Source of the DNA: a bacterium
GTDB lineage: Bacteria > Acidobacteriota > Thermoanaerobaculia > Multivoradales > J023
Reading direction: 5' to 3'
DNA: 64,000 nt
Assembly (NCBI GenBank): GCA_024226315.1
Contig: JAAELT010000286.1
Span: 40,796-104,795, forward strand
Shown here piece after piece: positions 53,413 through 64,000 of the stretch. The notes under the pieces were generated by a model. The model had not been told where the DNA came from. It searched no databases and was given only the letters and a program-made list of their open reading frames with translations. A program made the position numbers and the translations under genes. How positions within the stretch are numbered: the first letter of the stretch is position 1; every line of letters begins with the position of its first letter.

Positions 53413-53784
53413 GATGCGCGCCACCAGGTCGATCTCGACCAGGGCGCCCTTGGGCAGCGCCACCACCTGGACGGTGGAGCGCGCCGGGCGGTGATCGCCC
53501 ATGGCGGCGCCGTAGATCTCGTTGACGGTGGGGAAGTCGGCGAAGTCGACCAGGTAGATGGTGGCCTTGACGACGTGCTCGAAGCCGCAGCCGGCGCTCG
53601 CCAGGACGGCTCCGAGGTTCGTCATCACCCGGCGGGCCTGGGCCTCGAAGTCGCCGGGCACCAGCTCTCCGGTGGCGGGATCGAGCGCGATCTGGCCCGA
53701 GGTGTAGAGCCAACCGCCTGACGCGATTGCCTGTGAATAGGGACCGATGGCTTCCGGGGCATCGTTCGTGTGATGGGCCTTCAT
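53395..53784 (-). CDS. ridA: RidA-family reactive intermediate deaminase
   Basis: 129 residues, normal for RidA/YjgF. IGPYSQAIASGGWLYTSGQI, ARRVMTNLGAVLASAGCG, VVKATIYLVDFADFPTVNEI and the substrate-site Arg and Glu in RPARSTVQVVALPKGALVEI are all present. The trimeric enzyme hydrolyses enamine/imine by-products of PLP enzymes such as 2-aminoacrylate. The start overlaps the hpt stop by 4 nt. Its last codons overlap the nuclease relic on the other strand. Confidence 0.93.
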   Translation of the reverse strand: MKAHHTNDAPEAIGPYSQAIASGGWLYTSGQIALDPATGELVPGDFEAQARRVMTNLGAVLASAGCGFEHVVKATIYLVDFADFPTVNEIYGAAMGDHRPARSTVQVVALPKGALVEIDLVARIPSASA

Positions 53785-54326
53785 GCGTCACCTCCGTCGC
53801 CCTCGTAGATGCCGATGTAGGGCAGGTCGCGGTAGAAGTCGGCGTAGTCCAGGCCGTAGCCGACGACGAACTTGTCCTCGATCTCGAAGCCACGGTAGTC
53901 GATCGGCACCTCGACCTCTCGGCGCTCGACCTTGTCGAGCAGGGCGCACAGCTTGACGCTCTTTGCGCCTCGGAAGCGCAGCAGGTCGAGGATGGTGCGC
54001 AGGGTGTAGCCGGTGTCGACGATGTCCTCGATCAACAGCACGTCGGCGCCGCGGATCGACAGGTCGATGTCCTTGCGGATTCGCACCTCGCCGGGCTCCG
54101 TGCCCTCGCCGTAGCTAGAGGTCTGGAAGAAGTCGACCTGCACCGGCACGTTGACCAGCTTCAGCAGGTCGACCATGAAGAACACCGAGCCCTTGAGCAC
54201 GCCGATGGCGATCAGACGCTCGCAAGTGGCATAATCGCGGTCGATCTCGCGCGCCAGCTCTTCGACGCGGCGTTGCAGGTCGGCCTCGGAGATCAGGATG
54301 TGGGGTACTCGTTTTGCCTTGCTCAT
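53781..54326 (-). CDS. hpt: Hypoxanthine phosphoribosyltransferase
   Basis: 181 residues. The PRPP-binding motif VLLIEDIVDTGYTLRTIL, the N-terminal IGVLKGSVFFMVDLLKLV and the C-terminal VVGYGLDYADFYRDLPYIGI are diagnostic. It salvages hypoxanthine/guanine with PRPP. A flexible loop SSYGEGTEPGEVRI is present. First gene of a two-gene operon with ridA (4-nt overlap) and divergent from 54409. Confidence 0.95.
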   Translation of the reverse strand: MSKAKRVPHILISEADLQRRVEELAREIDRDYATCERLIAIGVLKGSVFFMVDLLKLVNVPVQVDFFQTSSYGEGTEPGEVRIRKDIDLSIRGADVLLIEDIVDTGYTLRTILDLLRFRGAKSVKLCALLDKVERREVEVPIDYRGFEIEDKFVVGYGLDYADFYRDLPYIGIYEGDGGDA

Positions 54327-54330
54327 CGCT

Positions 54331-54374
54331 TAGAATAGTTCCAATGTGGCTATCCGTGGGCGCACCGTGCGCCC
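54331..54374 (+). promoter_or_regulatory. -10 element and GC hairpin in the leader of the 54409 gene
   Basis: TAGAAT (54331-54336) lies 5 nt outside the hpt start, pointing to the plus-strand gene. A 7-bp hairpin GGGCGCA/TGCGCCC (54358-54374, loop CCG) follows in the leader, then GGGGGG and a GAGG ribosome site. Confidence 0.4.
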
Positions 54375-54408
54375 GGGGGGCCCTTTATATCCCAGATTCG
54401 AGGTCACG

Positions 54409-55923
54409 ATGTCAGCTCAGGATCTGAACAGAGTTCATCGCCGCTACATCGCTGTTTCGAACACCTTCAAGTCGTCCTGGACGTTCCACCAGTTCATCCA
54501 GGGTCTGCGCAAGGTCTTCGCGGAAGTCCCGACCTCGCAGTACCCCGCGGATTTCCAGAGCGTCTACGGCGAGCTCAAGAGGGTCTCGGAGAACCTGTCC
54601 GAGACCTCCCTCGGTGAGGCCACCGAGCAGCTCGACCGGGTGGAAGAGCAGCTGATGCCCCTGGTGCGGGGCCTGCTCGAGATCGACGAGCAGGTCTCTC
54701 CCGGCCTGCTGCGCCAGTTCTTCCAGCGGGTCAAGAACTTCGACGATAACATCCTCACCCAGCTGGTGAAGTTCTACCTCCACACCAGGAGCAGAAACGG
54801 CTGGCATCTCGACCGCCTTGACAAGGCCGACTTCCTCTCGACCAAGGTGGCGGAGGAGTACAACGACAGCCGTGGCGCCTTCGTGCTGTGCGACCGAACC
54901 CAGCTGCGCGAGCTCGCCCAGGGTTTCTGGGCGGCGCTGGCCGTGGCCCCGGTCGCCGACGCGGAAGTCGACGGCGTGTGCCTCGAGATCACCACGCTGG
55001 CGGGCGAGATCCTGTCGATCGACTCGATCGACGAGCTCCATCAGCACAGCCTGATTCAGCGCTACCGTGAGCTCAAGCACAGTCTCGGCGACGCCTTCTT
55101 CCAACCCAGGGTCTGGACGACGGTGCTGGAAACCAATCTGGTGATGAAGAATCACATCCAGCAGCTCTACCGGCGCGACGAGCAGCGCATCATCGCCGAG
55201 TACCAGCAGGTCTTCGAGCTCGAGCGCGACGTACCGGTCGACGTCGAGCTCGGGGCCGAGCTGTCCGAGTTCCGGGAGGCGGTGGAGAGGTTCGAGAGCC
55301 AGCTGCAGGGCGAGAACGTGCGCCTCGGTGAGCTCGCCGAGCTGCGCGAGAAGGTTCGCGATCTGATGCCCAAGCTGCAGCCGTCGGGCGAATCGACCGG
55401 CCCGTTCGTGCCGCCGTCCGAGGTGCGAGAGCAGACCACCCTGGTGGTCGAACAGAGCGAGGACGATCACGTCGAGGAGAACTACCAGGCGATCGTCTCC
55501 GCCCTCGACGACACCAACCCGACCCTCGATCCGAAGAAGATCGCGCTGCAGCCCGAGATCTTCGCGCTCGGCATCGGACCGCGCGAAGTGGTCGCCTACA
55601 GGCGCATCTACAGCGGCGGCGACTGCGATCGCGCCGCCGAGCAGTTCGTTCTCCAGGCGGCCGCGCTGCGCTCCCTGATCGAGCAGGAAGTCGAAGAGAT
55701 CAAGGGCATCCTCGACGACACGGCGGCGACCCGCGACGCGCCGATTTTCGGCCAGGCCAGCCAGACGGCGCAGCTCGGGGATCTGTTCCTGCGGCGCTTC
55801 GAGCACCGGATCGAGCAGGCGGTGCTGGTCGGTGACGGCGCCGACGCCCAGGCCTTGCAGGTGCTGAAGATGCGCCTGATGCGCGGTTTCTCGGGCCTCT
55901 GGCTCCTGCTCCACCGGATCTGA
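54409..55923 (+). CDS. Uncharacterised helical protein, about 500 residues
   Basis: 504 residues, soluble, almost entirely helical by composition. Segments include SWTFHQFIQGLRKVFAEVPT, RQFFQRVKNFDDNILTQLVK and FEQAVERF-like amphipathic stretches (true text EFREAVERFESQLQG), ending GFSGLWLLLHRI. No signal peptide, membrane helix or catalytic motif is recognised. Start set at the ATG at 54409, preceded by GAGG; the frame is open 63 nt upstream through the leader hairpin. It stands alone between hpt and the regulatory genes, convergent with the histidine kinase. Confidence 0.8.
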   Translation: MSAQDLNRVHRRYIAVSNTFKSSWTFHQFIQGLRKVFAEVPTSQYPADFQSVYGELKRVSENLSETSLGEATEQLDRVEEQLMPLVRGLLEIDEQVSPGLLRQFFQRVKNFDDNILTQLVKFYLHTRSRNGWHLDRLDKADFLSTKVAEEYNDSRGAFVLCDRTQLRELAQGFWAALAVAPVADAEVDGVCLEITTLAGEILSIDSIDELHQHSLIQRYRELKHSLGDAFFQPRVWTTVLETNLVMKNHIQQLYRRDEQRIIAEYQQVFELERDVPVDVELGAELSEFREAVERFESQLQGENVRLGELAELREKVRDLMPKLQPSGESTGPFVPPSEVREQTTLVVEQSEDDHVEENYQAIVSALDDTNPTLDPKKIALQPEIFALGIGPREVVAYRRIYSGGDCDRAAEQFVLQAAALRSLIEQEVEEIKGILDDTAATRDAPIFGQASQTAQLGDLFLRRFEHRIEQAVLVGDGADAQALQVLKMRLMRGFSGLWLLLHRI

Positions 55924-55935
55924 GGCCCTGGCCGG

Positions 55936-57621
55936 CTACGAGCTCGCCGGTACGGAGAGGACGAAGCAGGTCCCGACCCCGACCTCGCTGGTCACCGACA
56001 GTGTGCCGCCGTGAAGCTCGACCAGGCGTCGGGCGATCATCAGTCCCAGCCCGCTGCCGCCGGCCGCGCGCCCCGCCTTGCCCTGCTCGAAGGTGCCGAA
56101 AATCCCCTCCAGCTCGTCCTCGGGGATGCCGACCCCCTCGTCCTCGACCTCGATGCGGGTCTCGCGCGGCGACGGCGCGCTGCCGCGTAGCACGATCCGG
56201 CCGCCCGGTCCCGAGAACTTGACCGCGTTGAGCACGAGGTTGGTGATCGCCTGGCCCAGCCGGCGTGGATCGGCGTCGATCTCGAGGTCGTCGTCGATCT
56301 CGATCAGGAGATCGACGTCTTTGTCCTCGGCCGCCAGACGCGCCACCGGCAGGGCGTCCTCGAACAGCGATCCGACGTTCGAGCGGCGCCGCTCGAGGGT
56401 GATCTTGCCAGTCTCGATGGCCTTGGCGTCGAGCAGCTCGCTCAGCAGGTTACCGAGCCCGCGGCAGGCGCCGTGCATCAGGTCGAGGCTACGCTTCAGG
56501 GTGTCCTGATCCAGGTTGTGGGCCTTCATCCTGAGCAGCTCGCTGGTGCCCTGGATCACTGTCAGCGGACCGCGGATGTCGTGTGCCGCGATGCCGAGCA
56601 GCTCGTCCTTGGCCTCGGCCAGGAGGCCGATCTGATCGGCCTGGCGGCGGATTTCCGTGGTCCGCTCTTCTACCAGGCGCTCGAGGTCGCGGTTGAGCTC
56701 GGCGAGCCGTTCGCGCGCCTCCATCAGTTCCTGATTGGTGCGGCGCAGGTCCTCGATGCGGGCGACGTTCTCGAGCACCGCGGATACGTGATTGGCCGCG
56801 ATCCCGAGGATGTTCAGGTCACGACGGCTGAACGGTGGCATGCGGAGCCGATCGACGTAGAGTACCGCCAGCGGCTCGCCGTCGCCGATCACCGGTGCCG
56901 CGATGGCGGTGGCGATCCCCGAGATGCGGGCGCTCTCCGAGCCCGAGAAGCGCTGATCCTCGGTCAACGAGCTCGACAGGATCGCACTGCTGGTGCGCGC
57001 CGCCTCGGCGGCGAAGGTCATACTGGGGGCAAGTCCCTCGGCGTCGGGCTCGAAGTCGCGCCAGCCGCTTGAATCCGGCTGCAGGATGAAGATGCGGGCT
57101 TCGCGAAAGGCCCGCTGCAGGACGCTGCGCACCTTCAGCAGCACGTCCTTGCGGTCGCCGGCCGACTGCAGAGCTTCGAAGAGGTTTCTCAGCAGCAGGA
57201 TGTGATGGTCCTCGTCGAGGTTGGCACCGTAGGCCTGACGCAGCTCGTCGAGATGGATCTTCAGCGTCTGCGCACTCTGCCGCCAATCTTCGCCCGTGAC
57301 GCTCACCTCCTCGGTCGAGTCGTCGAAGAAGTCGGCGCCCGAGCCGGAGACCACGATCGTCGCCCTTCCGATCTTGATCTGATCACCCGACCTGAGCCGC
57401 GACTCGACGATCTTCGAGCCGTTGATCTGGGTGCCGTTCAGGCTGTTCAGATCGCGGATCCGGATGCCGTCCACGCCGGCGAAGATCTTGGCGTGGATCC
57501 CCGACATGGTGGGCTCTTCGAGCCGGATGTCGGCGTCTTCCCGGCGTCCGATGATCAGCTGCTTGCCGGCCCAGGCCACACTCGAGTGCTCGCCGGACTT
57601 CTCGTGGACGATGAACTCCAT
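55936..57621 (-). CDS. Soluble histidine kinase with FHA and GAF domains
   Basis: 561 residues. An FHA domain (about 15-95: IIGRREDADIRLEEPTMSGI then HAKI, DLNSLNGTQING) binds phosphothreonine. A GAF domain follows at about 140-290 (AIAAPVIGDGEPLAVLYVDR), then a coiled coil and the kinase core: H-box GIAAHDIRGPLTVIQG, N-box NLVLNAVKFS, G1 VEDEGVGIPEDE and G2 GGSGLGLMIARRLVELHGG. There is no membrane helix or receiver domain. The FHA links it to Ser/Thr kinase signalling (inference). It starts 10 nt after the diguanylate cyclase gene. Confidence 0.95.
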   Translation of the reverse strand: MEFIVHEKSGEHSSVAWAGKQLIIGRREDADIRLEEPTMSGIHAKIFAGVDGIRIRDLNSLNGTQINGSKIVESRLRSGDQIKIGRATIVVSGSGADFFDDSTEEVSVTGEDWRQSAQTLKIHLDELRQAYGANLDEDHHILLLRNLFEALQSAGDRKDVLLKVRSVLQRAFREARIFILQPDSSGWRDFEPDAEGLAPSMTFAAEAARTSSAILSSSLTEDQRFSGSESARISGIATAIAAPVIGDGEPLAVLYVDRLRMPPFSRRDLNILGIAANHVSAVLENVARIEDLRRTNQELMEARERLAELNRDLERLVEERTTEIRRQADQIGLLAEAKDELLGIAAHDIRGPLTVIQGTSELLRMKAHNLDQDTLKRSLDLMHGACRGLGNLLSELLDAKAIETGKITLERRRSNVGSLFEDALPVARLAAEDKDVDLLIEIDDDLEIDADPRRLGQAITNLVLNAVKFSGPGGRIVLRGSAPSPRETRIEVEDEGVGIPEDELEGIFGTFEQGKAGRAAGGSGLGLMIARRLVELHGGTLSVTSEVGVGTCFVLSVPASS

Positions 57622-57631
57622 CTAGAGAGCC

Positions 57632-58657
57632 TCAGCCATCGGATGTGTCGTGGGGCAGGGCGGCGCGGCTCGGCCAGGAGACCCGGTTGCGGCCCCCTTC
57701 CTTGGCCCGGTAGAGCTCGCGGTCGGCGCGCGCGAACAAGTCGGCGGCGGTTTCGCCGGCGCCCAGCATGGCACCGCCGATGCTGGTTCTGACCACGATT
57801 TTCGGTTTGTTTCCGACCGGCTTCATCTTCTCGACGAGTGTTCGGATCGACTCCGCGCGATCCATGGCTCGGGCCGGCTCGATCTCGGTCAGCACGACCG
57901 CAAACTCATCGCCGCCGAAGCGGCAGGGCAAGTCGCTGGCGCGCACGCAGTCGTTGATGATCGCGCCGACGCCTTGCAGCACCGCGTCGCCCGCCGGGTG
58001 ACCAAAGGAGTCGTTGACGCCCTTGAACTCGTCGACGTCGACCAGGATCAGGGCCAGACCGGCGCCGGTGTCGTGCGAGCGTTCGATGAACTTGTCGAGC
58101 TGTACGTCGAGGCAGCGCCGGTTGTAGAGGCCGGTGAGCTGGTCGGTGTTGGCCAGGAGCTCCTGGTAGTCGACCTCCTCACGGGTACGCCGCAGGTAGT
58201 CGAGCGTGCTCTCGAGCTCGCGGTTCTTCTGGCGCAGGCTGGCGATCAGGCGGTTCTCCGACGCCAGCAGGTAACCGCAGGTGTGGCGCAGCAGGCGCAC
58301 GAGCAGGCGTGGCTGCCCTTCGGCGAGGCGGTTGAAGGTCGCTTCGTCGATCACCCGCATGCGGCAACGGGTGGCGGCGCGCGCGGTTGCGGTGCGCCGG
58401 TGCTTGCCGGTGACAAACGCCAGCTCGCCGAAGACCTCACCGTCGCGCAGCGCCTTCTGGGCGACGCCGTCGACGAAGGTCAGCTCGATGACACCTTCCT
58501 CGATCACGTACATGCTGTCGCCGACCTCGTTGCGCCGGAACAGGATTTCGCCCGCTTCGAAGGTGCGCAGCTCGCCGGCGGCGCAGATGGCGGTCACCTC
58601 TTCGTCGCTGAAACCTTCGAACGGCGGCGTTTCGGGATCGGGCTCGGCGGAATGCAT
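57632..58657 (-). CDS. Diguanylate cyclase with N-terminal cyclic-nucleotide-binding domain
   Basis: 341 residues. A cNMP-binding (CRP-like effector) domain is at about 15-135 (GEILFRRNEVGDSMYVIEEG; DGEVFGELAFVTGKHRRTAT). A coiled coil (about 140-165) and a GGDEF domain at about 170-330 follow: LTGLYNRRCLD, VDVDEFKGVNDSFGHPAGD, the active-site CRFGGDEFAVVLTE and ADRELYRAKEGGRN. The GGDEF signature is intact, so c-di-GMP synthesis is expected. An RxxD inhibitory site is not evident. It is first in a two-gene operon with the FHA-GAF histidine kinase. Confidence 0.95.
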   Translation of the reverse strand: MHSAEPDPETPPFEGFSDEEVTAICAAGELRTFEAGEILFRRNEVGDSMYVIEEGVIELTFVDGVAQKALRDGEVFGELAFVTGKHRRTATARAATRCRMRVIDEATFNRLAEGQPRLLVRLLRHTCGYLLASENRLIASLRQKNRELESTLDYLRRTREEVDYQELLANTDQLTGLYNRRCLDVQLDKFIERSHDTGAGLALILVDVDEFKGVNDSFGHPAGDAVLQGVGAIINDCVRASDLPCRFGGDEFAVVLTEIEPARAMDRAESIRTLVEKMKPVGNKPKIVVRTSIGGAMLGAGETAADLFARADRELYRAKEGGRNRVSWPSRAALPHDTSDG

Positions 58658-58767
58658 GGCGATTGCGGGAGTTGTCGGAGTCGGGAATGCTAGCAGATGG
58701 CGGCGCCGAGCTGGTCTGGAGCGGCACTGTTCGTTCCGCGATCCCTATTCTTCGGAGCACGAATGGA

Positions 58768-58773
58768 TAGAAT
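58768..58773 (+). promoter_or_regulatory. -10-like element upstream of the GAF gene
   Basis: TAGAAT at 58768-58773, 86 nt before the ATG at 58860. The leader holds GC-rich inverted segments (CTCCCGGGGGGAG near 58819-58831). No clear -35. Confidence 0.3.
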
Positions 58774-58859
58774 AACGGCGTCGCGTAGGTCGAGATATCA
58801 ACAGAGGTGGCGACGGCTCCCGGGGGGAGGCTCGCGCCCGGGGTAAGAGGACCCATCGG

Positions 58860-59423
58860 ATGGCAGTCAGGATCAAAGACGTCGTCGACGAGATGAAGAC
58901 GGTGATCTCCGCTGGAGATCGCTATGAACCCTGGGAGAAATCCCGCAAGGTCCTCGAGTTGGCGGGCGAGTTTCTGGTGGCAGCCCTGGCGGGGACGTCC
59001 CGTAAGGGCCAGGCGGCCATTCTAATGGTCGACGACGACGGCTCCCATCTGAGCTTCGCCTACCCCGAGCACCTCGCTCGCGGCAACACGATGCCGATCG
59101 ACCCCAACAGTTTCGCCGGTCAGGTGGTGCTCAAGCGGGCGGTGCTGCTCGAGAACGGTGTGCCGGACGAGCCCCACAAGGACTTCTTCGAGCGCATTCC
59201 CGATCCGGAGGGCGAGGTCCGTACGATTCAGAAGATGATCGCCTCGCCACTGCTCGGTGCCGGCGGCAAGGTGATCGGCGTCGTCGAAGTGAGCCGCACC
59301 GGCCGCGAGAGCGCCGGACCGGAAGCGAACTTCACCGAACAGGATGTCAAGAACCTAGAGAAGTCATGTCGCGTCTTCGCCCCGTTTATTTCCCGGACAT
59401 GGACCCGGAATCGGGGCTGGTAG
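58860..59423 (+). CDS. GAF-domain protein
   Basis: 187 residues. The central part follows the GAF pattern: AAILMVDDDGSHLSFAYPEH, FAGQVVLKRAVLLENG, IQKMIASPLLGAGGKVIGVV and EVSRTG, then a C-terminal helix. There is no output domain, so it probably acts as a free sensor or partner. It lies 58 nt before the STAS gene on the same strand, which suggests a partner-switching module. Confidence 0.82.
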   Translation: MAVRIKDVVDEMKTVISAGDRYEPWEKSRKVLELAGEFLVAALAGTSRKGQAAILMVDDDGSHLSFAYPEHLARGNTMPIDPNSFAGQVVLKRAVLLENGVPDEPHKDFFERIPDPEGEVRTIQKMIASPLLGAGGKVIGVVEVSRTGRESAGPEANFTEQDVKNLEKSCRVFAPFISRTWTRNRGW

Positions 59424-59481
59424 AGCGGCCTAAACAACCACACGAGTACGAAACCCACGACCAACCCACGGGAGATACCGG

Positions 59482-59832
59482 ATGATGAAAATCACCACCC
59501 GCCGAGACCGCGATGAAGACGTCACGATCATCGAGCTGGAAGGCAAGTTGACCATCGGCGAAGGCGACGTCCAGCTGCGCGACGCGATCAAGGAGCTGCT
59601 CGACGACGGCATCAAGCGGATCCTGATCAACCTTCAGGGCGTCAAGATGATGGATTCCTCGGGCCTCGGCGAGCTCGTCCGGGTACGCGCAAGCGCCATG
59701 AGCGCCGAGGCGACCGTCAAGCTGCTACACGTCGAGGACAAGGTTGCCGAAGTGCTCGAGATGACCCGTCTGATCGGTGTCTTCGAGACCTTCGACGACG
59801 AGATCGACGCCATCGCCAGCTTCCGTGGGTAG
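59482..59832 (+). CDS. STAS-domain anti-sigma factor antagonist-like protein
   Basis: 116 residues, a single STAS domain: VTIIELEGKLTIGEGDVQLR, RILINLQGVKMMDSSGLGEL and VRVRASAMS. The DSSGLG loop contains the serine that is phosphorylated in SpoIIAA/RsbV. It should switch partners with a GHKL anti-sigma kinase. A SpoIIE-type phosphatase that could act on it is encoded at 24931-27255, but no RsbW-like kinase is in the window. ATG at 59482 follows GGGAGATACC. Confidence 0.92.
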   Translation: MMKITTRRDRDEDVTIIELEGKLTIGEGDVQLRDAIKELLDDGIKRILINLQGVKMMDSSGLGELVRVRASAMSAEATVKLLHVEDKVAEVLEMTRLIGVFETFDDEIDAIASFRG

Positions 59833-63543
<3,711 letters not shown>

Positions 63544-63952
63544 GGGATTTGCCCTCGATCGGAAGCTCCGGGTGGAGCGGGTGCTGTGTCGAGACTGGGG
63601 TGGTTCCGGCACGCCCGGAAGCACGCGGCGGCGGCCCTAGGAAAGGGCCGAGGGCATTCGCATGCGGGCGGGAGGATGGGGGAGCAGTGTGCTCATGGCC
63701 GGAATCAGCATAACACGGACTTTGTCGGTCGCAAGCCCCTACACAGGCCAGAATCCGCCACCTAGGCGCGAGACACGTCGCCGAGGCGGCTCGTCGGAGT
63801 CGTGAGGCGTTCTCCGACGTTGGGAAACGTCGTGCCACGGGTCGCGGAGCCGGGCCTGGCACCGGTTGGCTTACGATTGCCGGAATCCAGGCACGCCGCA
63901 TCCAATCGACTCCAGCGAACCGATCGGGGGCAAGGCGGGGAGCGGATTCGGA
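63544..63952 (-). promoter_or_regulatory. metH upstream region with promoter and structured leader
   Basis: No convincing gene is seen in this 409-nt interval. On the minus strand TTGCGA (-35, 63729-63734), a 16-nt spacer and TATGCT (-10, 63707-63712) form a plausible promoter, predicting a leader of about 155 nt before metH. The leader contains a hairpin CGGCCC (63632-63637) / GGGCCG (63645-63650) and other GC-rich inverted segments. I could not match it to a SAM, SAH or cobalamin riboswitch consensus by eye. Confidence 0.45.
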
Positions 63953-64000
63953 TTATCCGGGGGGCACAGAGGCCAGCGCGGCCAAGGTGCGGCGGGCCTC
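63953..64000 (-). CDS. Possible C-terminus of a minus-strand gene entering from the right edge
   Basis: The minus strand from the window edge reads EARRTLAALASVPPG and then TAA at 63953-63955. The Ala/Leu-rich helical text and GC-rich third positions fit coding sequence, but only 15 codons are visible, so this is weak. Confidence 0.25.
   Translation of the reverse strand, partial: EARRTLAALASVPPG

Noticed and set aside
63544..63901. A minus-strand coding frame upstream of metH (about 121 residues)
   Set aside because: Pro/Arg/Ser-rich shadow text overlapping the metH start region and the promoter-like sequence; no ribosome site or family.

Overview
The window looks like a chromosomal segment of a high-GC, Gram-negative bacterium. 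I infer Acidobacteriota, possibly the Thermoanaerobaculia group. The reasons are outer-membrane barrels (681-1970, 40610-42097), several Ser/Thr kinases including one fused to a TolB/WD40-like propeller, SpoIIE-type phosphatase, STAS, FHA and HD-GYP signalling proteins, and many secreted proteins of no recognised family. No rRNA, tRNA or CRISPR array was seen. The taxonomic call is inference from gene content only.

Layout. 1-13335 is almost all minus strand: a truncated methyltransferase, a porin, secA-mscS-rnd behind an M23 peptidase, an alpha/beta hydrolase preceded by a short tandem repeat, and a NUDIX - Ser/Thr kinase - exported protein operon. 13355-19316 is plus strand: a dicarboxylate/glutamate symporter, an SDR and a TraB protein joined by 4-nt overlaps, then a kinase-propeller receptor. 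19335-24934 is an accessory, partly decayed stretch. It holds an Rpn-like nuclease, an MNT nucleotidyltransferase overlapping a short KAP-type P-loop protein, a five-copy 42-bp tandem repeat, and a chimeric remnant joining pieces of an NtrC-type activator to the tail of a Uma2 nuclease. 24931-29442 carries a SpoIIE-like phosphatase, an MpaB/Lcp-type oxygenase and a DUF922-like protein.

29590-42097 is the most unusual part. It encodes two large TIR proteins: TIR-pseudokinase-TM-TPR at 29590, and TIR-STAND-TM-14xWD40 at 34072. The second heads a same-strand run with an exported FlgD-like protein, a trypsin-like protease with coiled coil and SH3, and a FadL/PorV-like outer-membrane protein. An exact 10-bp motif lies upstream of both TIR genes in opposite orientations. 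This is the best candidate here for an undescribed system.

42155-54326 is largely housekeeping: glycosyltransferase, aspS-aroB, HD-GYP plus Roadblock, ftsY, ribD-ribE plus an unknown overlapping gene, a VapBC pair, and hpt-ridA beside a nuclease remnant and a perfect 28-bp palindromic terminator. 54409-59832 is a regulatory block (helical unknown, FHA-GAF histidine kinase, cNMP-GGDEF cyclase, GAF protein, STAS protein). 59833-63543 is cobalamin-dependent methionine synthase with a promoter and a long leader.
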